From NCBI GenBank assembly GCA_030746455.1, contig JASLMQ010000564.1, positions 1 through 7,232 of the forward strand: a DNA stretch of 7,232 nt, written 5' to 3'. Shown piece after piece: positions 1-4,657 of the stretch. How positions within the stretch are numbered: position 1 is the stretch's first letter; each line of letters opens with the position of its first letter. The notes under the pieces were generated by a model. That model searched no databases. It had not been told where the DNA came from and saw only the letters and a list, made by a program, of their open reading frames with translations. Made by a program: the position numbers and the translations under genes. This DNA is from Candidatus Latescibacterota bacterium (GTDB taxonomy: Bacteria > Latescibacterota > UBA2968 > GCA-2709665).

Positions 1-994
1 CCAGCTTGGGGGTGTCGATGCTGTAGCGGACAGAGCCCTTGGCCGCCAAGGCGGCCACCGGATCGGGCTCTTCCGCCCAGTCGGTCTGCCCCCATTCCCA
101 CGGTTCCTCCACGCCCTTGGACGGGCCGTAGCGGAACTGGACTGCCGAGGCCAGGTAGCATTCCTCCAGGGCGTAACGCAGCAGCATAAGGCCCAGGCGA
201 CGGGCCACACCCTCATCGAACGAGCCGGACCGCAGCCGGCGCGTGAGTGTGCTGATCCCTGCGCCGAATGCACGGACCTGATCGCGGTGGTAGGTGGCGG
301 CAAAGAGGAAGAGGTTGCCTTCCGGGTCGAAGGTGCCGTAGCCGTCGTCCGGATGGTCGCCTGAAATGAAGTCGAGCGCGGCCAGGTCGTTGCTGGGAAA
401 GACGGCGTCGCAGGACGGGCACCTGGAACGAAAGTCGCAGGGCGTGTGATTCCGAAGCCACGGGTAGAAGCCACCATACCGGAAGACGGCCGTGCCACAG
501 GATGGGCAGCCCTGGTGAGCGTTCACGAAGTGGGCCCTAGGGAGCTCAGCGGGGGGGAGCTGATGCCAGATGCATTCGTCGGACTGGGCAGACCACCACA
601 ACGCGCCTTCCTCATCGAACGATGCGGGAACGGGAAGGTCCTGGAGCGTTTGCCTGCCCTTGGTGGACGTGAAGGGCTGGCCCACGGTCCAGCGACGCGG
701 CCACGTGGCACCGTTGAACTCGTGGACCTGTCTGAGCTCGTCGAGCGAAGAGACCGTGAGCGATGACTCGGCCGTCTGCTTCCCTTGCCGCGCACGAAGG
801 GCGTACGTGCCCGGGCGATCGGGGCACTGAAGGTAGAAGTACACGGCCGAGTCGGCCTGGGACCGGCGTGACGCGATCTGGCGGAAGCCCTCGGCCTCGA
901 GCGCGACCTCGCCATCGGGTGCTCGCACCGGCAGCCTGAAGACCCTACCCGTCAGGATCGTTCTGGGCTTCCAGGGAATCTCTACTTCAGGCAT
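1..994 (-). CDS. Heparinase II/III-like protein, N-terminal part (runs off left edge)
   Basis: This frame is open for 331 codons from an ATG at 994 to the window edge, so the C-terminus is missing. An AAAGGA ribosome site lies 8 nt upstream of the ATG. Residues about 1-85 look like a beta-rich, Ig-like domain. The best marker is residues 163-223: two CPSC pairs (C163/C166 and C192/C195) flanking a GFYPW motif, followed by FPSND and SGDHPDDGYG. I recall this arrangement from heparinase II/III-type (alginate-lyase-like) proteins of Planctomycetes and relatives, where an alpha/alpha-toroid and a beta-sandwich lyase domain follow; neither catalytic region lies in the window. The Cys pairs could bind a metal. 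No signal peptide is visible at this start, which is unusual for a family that is mostly exported. The gene follows the 88-codon gene by 20 bp and is probably the distal gene of the rimO-folA-thyA operon. The reading frame is certain; the family call is moderately sure and the substrate unknown. Confidence 0.72.
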   Translation of the reverse strand, partial: MPEVEIPWKPRTILTGRVFRLPVRAPDGEVALEAEGFRQIASRRSQADSAVYFYLQCPDRPGTYALRARQGKQTAESSLTVSSLDELRQVHEFNGATWPRRWTVGQPFTSTKGRQTLQDLPVPASFDEEGALWWSAQSDECIWHQLPPAELPRAHFVNAHQGCPSCGTAVFRYGGFYPWLRNHTPCDFRSRCPSCDAVFPSNDLAALDFISGDHPDDGYGTFDPEGNLFLFAATYHRDQVRAFGAGISTLTRRLRSGSFDEGVARRLGLMLLRYALEECYLASAVQFRYGPSKGVEEPWEWGQTDWAEEPDPVAALAAKGSVRYSIDTPKL

Positions 995-1002
995 AGAGGC
1001 GG

Positions 1003-1008
1003 TCCTTT
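1003..1008 (-). promoter_or_regulatory. Ribosome binding site of the heparinase-like gene
   Basis: AAAGGA on the minus strand lies 8 nt before the ATG at 994, in the 20-bp gap after the stop of the 88-codon gene. It supports 994 as the true start, and therefore the absence of an N-terminal signal peptide. Confidence 0.6.
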
Positions 1009-1014
1009 GTGATT

Positions 1015-1281
1015 CTACTCGGATGATTTAAGCGACCGGCGGGCGTAAGACAGGGCCATCACCTCGAGCGAGTTCGTCAGATAGACGTCGCGAACGTCGC
1101 GATCGAGCGCGTCCACCATCTGCTTGGCCAGCTTGGGCACCTCGGCCTCGATCTCCGCCCTCACCTCATCCCACTCTCCCACGTCGCCGTGCTTGTCGCG
1201 GTAGGCCTGCTGAGCGGCTCGCGAGATCGCCCTGGCCAGTGTCCTGGGATCACCATCGAGCTGTACCTCGGCTTCTGACAT
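1015..1281 (-). CDS. Small acidic protein of unknown function (88 aa)
   Basis: I do not recognise this protein. It is 88 residues long, rich in Glu, Asp and Ala, and has no signal peptide, membrane segment or cysteine. Its sequence looks almost wholly helical: an amphipathic stretch around residues 12-30, a charged segment around 36-65 (for example EVRAEIEAEVPKLAKQM) and a C-terminal helix around 68-85. That suits a small cytoplasmic helical-bundle protein. It is probably a real gene because it begins 18 bp after the thyA stop, has a GGAG ribosome site 7 nt before its ATG, and ends 20 bp before the next start on the same strand. It is therefore likely co-transcribed with thyA. No catalytic motif is visible, and being next to thyA does not prove a folate role. 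Confidence 0.72.
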   Translation of the reverse strand: MSEAEVQLDGDPRTLARAISRAAQQAYRDKHGDVGEWDEVRAEIEAEVPKLAKQMVDALDRDVRDVYLTNSLEVMALSYARRSLKSSE

Positions 1282-1299
1282 TGTCGGTCTCCATCCTGA

Positions 1300-2136
1300 T
1301 TAGACGGCCATCTTGGCCCTGATCGCCGGGTGGTGCACGTAGTTGAGGAGCGAGAAGTCGCCGAACTCGAAATCGTCGATGGTCGTCTGCCCCCGGTCCA
1401 CGATCTCGAGCTGGGGCAGGGGATGGGGATCCCGCGACAGCTGCTCCTTCACGGCATCGACGTGGTCCAGGTAGATGTGCGCATCTCCCAGGGTGTGAAC
1501 GAACTCGCGGGGTTTCAGGCCCGTGATGCGGGCGACTATGTGGAGGAGCAGGGAGTATGACGCGATGTTGAGGGGCACACCCAGAAACATGTCGCAGGAC
1601 CGCTGATACATCTGGAGCGACAGGGCTCCCCCGGCGACGTAGAACTGGTAGAAGGCGTGGCAGGGGGGAAGCGCGACCTCCTTCGGTCCTGTCTCGGCCG
1701 GGTTCCAGGCGTTCACCACCATTCTTCGGGAACCAGGATCGCGCGTGATGGTGTCGATGGCCTCCTGGAGCTGGTCGACCTCCCGTTCCGCGCCCTGCCA
1801 GGACCGCCACTGGGTCCCGTAGATCCGTCCCATCGCTCCGTCGTTCTCGCTGAGGCCGATGCGGTCGAGGTAGTCTGCATAGTTACCGTCCCACAGTTTG
1901 TTCCCGGGGTAGATCCCCTTGAGCTCGTTGATGTTCCCGGATCCGGAGATGAACCAGAGGAGCTCGGATACCATGGATTTCCAGACGAGCTGCTTGGTGG
2001 TCACGGCAGGGAAGCCGTCGCGCATATCGTATCGGGCCTGGAGGCCGAAGCACGAGAGCACACCGACACCGGTCCGGTCGCGCTTCTCAACACCGTGATC
2101 CAGGACGTGCCTGAGCTGCGAGAGGTACTGTATCAT
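1300..2136 (-). CDS. thyA: Thymidylate synthase
   Basis: ThyA methylates dUMP to dTMP in the cytoplasm, using 5,10-methylene-tetrahydrofolate as both carbon donor and reductant and releasing dihydrofolate. Numbering from the ATG at 2136 (278 aa), the active-site cysteine is C159 in LPPCHAFYQFYV. R21 of the DRTG loop and the arginine pair R137-R138 (SRRMVVNAWN) would bind the dUMP phosphate, together with R179 in QRSCDMFLGVP. D182, N190 (NIASYS) and H220/Y222 (GDAHIY) complete the nucleotide site. I chose ATG 2136 over GTG 2151 because AAGG sits 8 nt upstream of it and because residues 1-21 then align without a gap to E. coli ThyA, placing R21 at the same number. The protein is slightly longer than E. 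coli ThyA (264 aa), mainly through an insertion around residues 75-100. It lies just downstream of folA, a common pairing because DHFR recycles its product. Confidence 0.96.
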   Translation of the reverse strand: MIQYLSQLRHVLDHGVEKRDRTGVGVLSCFGLQARYDMRDGFPAVTTKQLVWKSMVSELLWFISGSGNINELKGIYPGNKLWDGNYADYLDRIGLSENDGAMGRIYGTQWRSWQGAEREVDQLQEAIDTITRDPGSRRMVVNAWNPAETGPKEVALPPCHAFYQFYVAGGALSLQMYQRSCDMFLGVPLNIASYSLLLHIVARITGLKPREFVHTLGDAHIYLDHVDAVKEQLSRDPHPLPQLEIVDRGQTTIDDFEFGDFSLLNYVHHPAIRAKMAV

Positions 2137-2144
2137 ATCTGTGA

Positions 2145-2148
2145 CCTT
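2145..2148 (-). promoter_or_regulatory. Ribosome binding site deciding the thyA start
   Basis: AAGG on the minus strand ends 8 nt before the ATG at 2136. The alternative GTG at 2151 overlaps this element and has no purine-rich site of its own upstream. This favours the 278-residue ThyA. Confidence 0.55.
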
Positions 2149-2208
2149 CACTGATGAAGGGTGGTTTGGGGTGACGCAAGACGTTCTGAATGCCGGGCCT
2201 GCCGTGGG

Positions 2209-2679
2209 TCAGGGGGTTGGGCGACGTCTGTAGACGACGAAGGTGAATCGGGGGAAGTCCTCCTCCCGATCGACTTCCCAGAGCTTGTCGTCGATCTCCG
2301 GGAAGTGGGTGTCGCCTTCGTGGTCTTCCTTGACCCAGGAGAGATACAGCGCGTCGGCCAGGGGAAGGGCCTGACGGTAGATCTCGGCGCCGCCGGCGAC
2401 GAAGACCTCCGTATGGTAGGTCTTCGCTTGCCGGAGCGCCTCATCCAGGGTCCTGCACACGTCGACGTCAGGTCGATCGGGGAGGGTGCGGCTGACGACA
2501 ACGGTATGCCGCCTGGGGAGGGTGCGGCTGCCTAGCGATTCGAAGGTCTTGCGACCCACGATGAGGGTGTGGCCGGTGGTGAGCTTCCTGAAGTGCTTGA
2601 GCTCTTCGCTGATGTGCCACGGCATGGCGCCACGGCGTCCGATCACACGCCTGCCGGTGAGGGCGGCGATGAGGATCAT
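2209..2679 (-). CDS. folA: Dihydrofolate reductase
   Basis: FolA reduces 7,8-dihydrofolate to tetrahydrofolate with NADPH in the cytoplasm, restoring the cofactor oxidised by ThyA. The 156-residue protein has the usual length of chromosomal DHFR and its motifs in order: IAALTGRRVIGRRGAMPW (residues 4-21, including the flexible loop), the acidic substrate-binding residue E26 (equivalent to D27 of E. coli), GRKTFESLG (42-50, NADPH binding), the VAGGAEIY glycine pair G96-G97, and EGDTHFP (121-127). Its ATG overlaps the rimO TGA as ATGA, so it probably depends on translational coupling; the nearest purine-rich site, GGAAG within the end of rimO, is rather far away. The gap to thyA is 72 bp. The gene carries an exact 16-bp direct repeat encoding SRTLP twice. 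The acidic residue and loop look ordinary, and I see no hallmark of a plasmid resistance-type DHFR. Confidence 0.95.
   Translation of the reverse strand: MILIAALTGRRVIGRRGAMPWHISEELKHFRKLTTGHTLIVGRKTFESLGSRTLPRRHTVVVSRTLPDRPDVDVCRTLDEALRQAKTYHTEVFVAGGAEIYRQALPLADALYLSWVKEDHEGDTHFPEIDDKLWEVDREEDFPRFTFVVYRRRPTP
2479..2530. repeat. Perfect 16-bp direct repeat inside folA
   Basis: GGGGAGGGTGCGGCTG occurs at 2479-2494 and again at 2515-2530. The copies start exactly 36 bp apart, so they stay in frame at a distance of 12 codons. On the coding strand each encodes SRTLP with the same codons (residues 51-55 and 63-67 of FolA), on either side of a predicted beta strand. Confidence 0.9.
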
Positions 2680-4031
2680 CGAACGGCCCGGCTTCCGGCC
2701 GGGGGGGCGATCTCGATCAGGGCTCCGGGCTCCACGACTTGGCCGATCAGGTCGAACGGGGTGGATTCCGCGATTGCCACAGTGCAGAACTCGCCGACCG
2801 TGGCGTTGCCGGTCACGAAGACCTCGCCGTCGATCTCGGGGGCATCCATTCGCGTTCGTCCCACGAAGTCGAAGGCCGGGTCATCCGATGGCCGGTCGAT
2901 CAGAACGCGATGGGTCTGCCCAACGCAGGCCTCGGCGATTTCGGAGGAGATGGCCGTCTGAACGGACATGATCCGGTCCAGGCGCTCGCGTTTCTCAGGT
3001 TCAGGAACGTCGTCGTCCAGCGCTCCGGCGGCAGTGCCTTCCTCGTGGGAGTAGGTGAAACCGCCCAGCCGCGTGAAGCGGACCTCCTCGATGAAGTCGA
3101 TCAGCTCGCCGATGTGCTCTTCGCGCTCACCGGGAAAGCCCACCACCACGGACGAGCGGAGGGTCAGGTCGGGAATGCGGTCGCGAAGCCGCTGGATCAA
3201 CGCGCGGATCCCCTCACGGGTGGTGCCCCGGTTCATAGCCTTGAGAATCGGGTCCGACGCATGCTGGATGGGCATGTCGACGTAGGCGCAAAGCCTCTTC
3301 TCGGATGCGAGCAGCTCGATCAGATCGTCGTTCCACCCCAGAGGGTAGGTGTAGAGGAGGCGGATCCACTCCAGGCCGTCGATCCCCAGCAGCGACTCCA
3401 GCAGGCGGACGAGGCAGGGCCTGCCGTAGAGGTCCGCTCCGTAGCGCATCGTGTCCTGCGCGATCAGGCCGATTTCCCTCACCCCCGAGTCGACCATCCG
3501 ACGGACATCTTCAACGAGCGCCTCGACGGATTCGCTCCGGTTTCGCCCCTTGATCCCGGGTATGGCGCAGAAGGCACAGGTTCGGTCGCAGCCGTCGGAG
3601 ATGCGGAGATATCCCCAGTGCCCTGGCGTGAGCAGGTGGCGATCGTCGGCCGCGCGGATCGTATCGGAACGTGAGATCCCCAAGAGCCGGTCGCAGTGGG
3701 ACACGATCTCCCTCTCGTCGGCCAGGCCCACGATCAGGTCGGCTTCGGACAGTTCGGCGCGCAGCTCGTCCCGGTAGCGCTCGGCCAGGCAGCCGGTGAC
3801 GATCAGCCCCTTGCAGGTTCCTGCCGACTTGAAGTCGGCGGCATCCAGCGTGGCATCGATGGATTCCTGTTTGGCGGGCTCGATGAATCCGCACGTATTC
3901 ACGACGATGATGTCGGCTTCTTCGGGCGTATCGGTCAGGCCGTAGCCATTGAGCTCCAGCAAGCGATGCATCCGCTCCGAATCCACCGTGTTCTTCGGGC
4001 ACCCGAGTGTGACCAGGTTCACTTTGTGCAT
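2676..4031 (-). CDS. rimO: Ribosomal protein S12 methylthiotransferase RimO
   Basis: RimO is a radical-SAM enzyme with two iron-sulfur clusters that adds a methylthio group to the beta carbon of a conserved aspartate of ribosomal protein S12 (D89 in E. coli). From the ATG at 4031 it has 451 residues, normal for the family. The N-terminal MTTase domain carries the auxiliary-cluster cysteines C11 (LGCPKN), C47 (NTCGFI) and C81 (TGCLAE). The radical-SAM domain carries C148, C152 and C155 (GCDRTCAFC). A TRAM domain follows at about 370-440 and includes RTRMDAPEIDGEVFV, which is typical of RimO rather than MiaB. The frame stays open upstream to 4547, but the extra 172 residues have no family resemblance and overlap rpmB; starting at MHKVNLVTLGCPKN matches known RimO N-termini. 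The ribosome site is weak (GGGG 4 nt upstream). A strong promoter lies upstream, and the stop overlaps folA by 4 bp. Confidence 0.95.
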   Translation of the reverse strand: MHKVNLVTLGCPKNTVDSERMHRLLELNGYGLTDTPEEADIIVVNTCGFIEPAKQESIDATLDAADFKSAGTCKGLIVTGCLAERYRDELRAELSEADLIVGLADEREIVSHCDRLLGISRSDTIRAADDRHLLTPGHWGYLRISDGCDRTCAFCAIPGIKGRNRSESVEALVEDVRRMVDSGVREIGLIAQDTMRYGADLYGRPCLVRLLESLLGIDGLEWIRLLYTYPLGWNDDLIELLASEKRLCAYVDMPIQHASDPILKAMNRGTTREGIRALIQRLRDRIPDLTLRSSVVVGFPGEREEHIGELIDFIEEVRFTRLGGFTYSHEEGTAAGALDDDVPEPEKRERLDRIMSVQTAISSEIAEACVGQTHRVLIDRPSDDPAFDFVGRTRMDAPEIDGEVFVTGNATVGEFCTVAIAESTPFDLIGQVVEPGALIEIAPPAGSRAVR

Positions 4032-4097
4032 GCGGCCCCGTTCCCGCGTCGGAAGTCGGCTTTCGGAGGCCCGGACCCATTGCCCGGCACCCCGGGA

Positions 4098-4126
4098 ATG
4101 ATGCCGTAGAAGGGGACCTTTGTCAA
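4098..4126 (-). promoter_or_regulatory. Candidate sigma-70-type promoter for the rimO-folA-thyA operon
   Basis: Read on the minus strand, a perfect TTGACA -35 box (4126-4121) and a CATCAT -10 box (4103-4098, four of six consensus bases) are separated by exactly 17 bp. Transcription would start near 4091, giving a rimO leader of about 60 nt. No other promoter is evident within the five-gene run, which supports a single operon. Confidence 0.68.
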
Positions 4127-4263
4127 GCCGAAATGACCATTGTGGCAGGCCCGGGAACGCCGGTGCGGCTGCGCGACTCGGGCCGCAGAAGGGGGAGTGA
4201 CGGACGCAGGCCGGATTCCCACCCCTACGGGGGAGATGGAGGGGCCCTTGCGGGAAAAACTGC

Positions 4264-4291
4264 TTGCGATTTCTAGAGTTGTGTGTATATT
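4264..4291 (+). promoter_or_regulatory. Candidate promoter of rpmB
   Basis: TTGCGA (4264-4269) and TATATT (4286-4291) are separated by 16 bp in an AT-rich patch of otherwise GC-rich DNA. Transcription would start near 4298, leaving a leader of about 45 nt. The same pattern, TTGCG then TATATT, recurs at 6889-6917. Confidence 0.6.
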
Positions 4292-4328
4292 TTCTAACTC
4301 TCAAATGCATGTGTTTGGATGCTGGAAC

Positions 4329-4334
4329 AGGAGG
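4329..4334 (+). promoter_or_regulatory. Strong ribosome binding site of rpmB
   Basis: AGGAGG lies 9 nt before the ATG at 4344. It fixes the rpmB start against an in-frame ATG at 4308, which lies upstream of this site. Confidence 0.85.
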
Positions 4335-4343
4335 CAAGCGACC

Positions 4344-4535
4344 ATGGCAGCCAGGTGCGAGGTGTGTGGCAAGGGCCCGATGGTGGGCAACCATGTGAGC
4401 CACGCGCACAACAAGAAGAAGCGTCGATTCAACCCCAATTTGCGCCGCGTGCGCGTGGAGGTAGACGGCACGCCCAAGCGCATGAGGGTTTGCTCGAAGT
4501 GCATCAAATCGGGCCTGGTGGTCAAGGCCGCATAG
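4344..4535 (+). CDS. rpmB: 50S ribosomal protein L28, zinc-ribbon (C+) form
   Basis: L28 is a structural protein of the large ribosomal subunit. The 63-residue product matches the family from end to end: [20 protein letters not shown] at the N-terminus, then N23[18 protein letters not shown], and a C-terminal [14 protein letters not shown]. Cys pairs C5/C8 and C50/C53 would bind zinc, which marks the cysteine-containing form; zinc-independent L28 paralogues lack them. The start is set by the strong AGGAGG site and by the normal L28 N-terminus. The gene has its own promoter and ends 29 bp before a strong terminator, so it is probably a single-gene transcript. The encoded protein is very basic, as expected. 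No Zur-type operator was recognised upstream. Confidence 0.97.
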   Translation: MAARCEVCGKGPMVGNHVSHAHNKKKRRFNPNLRRVRVEVDGTPKRMRVCSKCIKSGLVVKAA

Positions 4536-4564
4536 AACCCGAGGCACTCCTTATCGACTGCGAC

Positions 4565-4602
4565 GAGAACTCACCTTCGGTGTAAGGTGGGTTCTCTTTT
4601 TT
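4565..4602 (+). terminator. Rho-independent terminator after rpmB
   Basis: GAGAAC-T-CACCTT (4565-4577) pairs with AAGGTG-G-GTTCTC (4584-4596), forming a 13-bp stem with a single T-G wobble and a 6-nt loop, followed directly by six T (4597-4602). This is a textbook intrinsic terminator and should separate rpmB from the downstream gene. Confidence 0.95.
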
Positions 4603-4640
4603 GCCCGGATCCCTCGCCGATATCTGATCGGGATCCGAGC
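4603..4640. repeat. Inverted repeat in the leader of the folC-like gene
   Basis: CGGATCCC (4606-4613) and GGGATCCG (4630-4637) are perfect inverted copies. With one mismatch the pairing extends to 11 positions (4603-4613 with 4630-4640) around a 16-nt loop containing GATATC. It lies between the rpmB terminator and the downstream ATG, ending 17 nt before that start. It could be an RNA hairpin or a protein-binding site; it has no T-tract, so it is not a second terminator. Confidence 0.5.
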
Positions 4641-4657
4641 CGGGCCTCTCGTCGAGA

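Larger units (their letters stand above)
4032..4343. other. Divergent intergenic control region between rimO and rpmB
   Basis: This 312-bp spacer separates the minus-strand operon from rpmB. It holds a minus-strand promoter near the rimO side, a plus-strand promoter near the rpmB side, and the rpmB ribosome site. Between the promoters (about 4127-4263) is GC-rich DNA with no gene I can support; only a small CCCC-TAC-GGGG hairpin at 4222-4232 stands out. The segment at 4255-4320 is clearly AT-richer than its surroundings, as expected at a promoter. Confidence 0.7.

Noticed and set aside
446..766. Plus-strand open frames opposite the left-edge gene
   Set aside because: The minus-strand frame is open for all 331 codons and carries paired CPSC motifs and a heparinase-like signature; the plus-strand frames show no motif.
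2137..2151. GTG start for thyA at 2151 (283 aa)
   Set aside because: It has no ribosome site and adds five residues beyond the family N-terminus. The ATG at 2136 has AAGG at a good distance and aligns directly with E. coli ThyA.
2739..3674. A 311-codon open frame on the plus strand opposite rimO
   Set aside because: It is wholly antisense to a gene with every RimO motif, resembles no family I know, and is typical of long antisense frames in GC-rich DNA.
4083..4096. CCCGG-CACC-CCGGG hairpin near the rimO transcription start
   Set aside because: The stem is only 5 bp in very GC-rich DNA and overlaps the predicted start site, so it is not supported as an attenuator or terminator.
4140..4343. 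Longer L28 frame starting at 4140 or at the in-frame ATG 4308
   Set aside because: L28 proteins begin MA-R-C-x-x-C, the AGGAGG site lies before 4344, and the predicted promoter (4264-4291) lies downstream of 4140.
4032..4547. N-terminal extension of rimO by 172 codons in an open frame
   Set aside because: It runs antisense through rpmB and its promoter, has no RimO resemblance, and would place the MTTase domain far from the N-terminus. The normal RimO start MHKVNLVTLGCPKN is at 4031.
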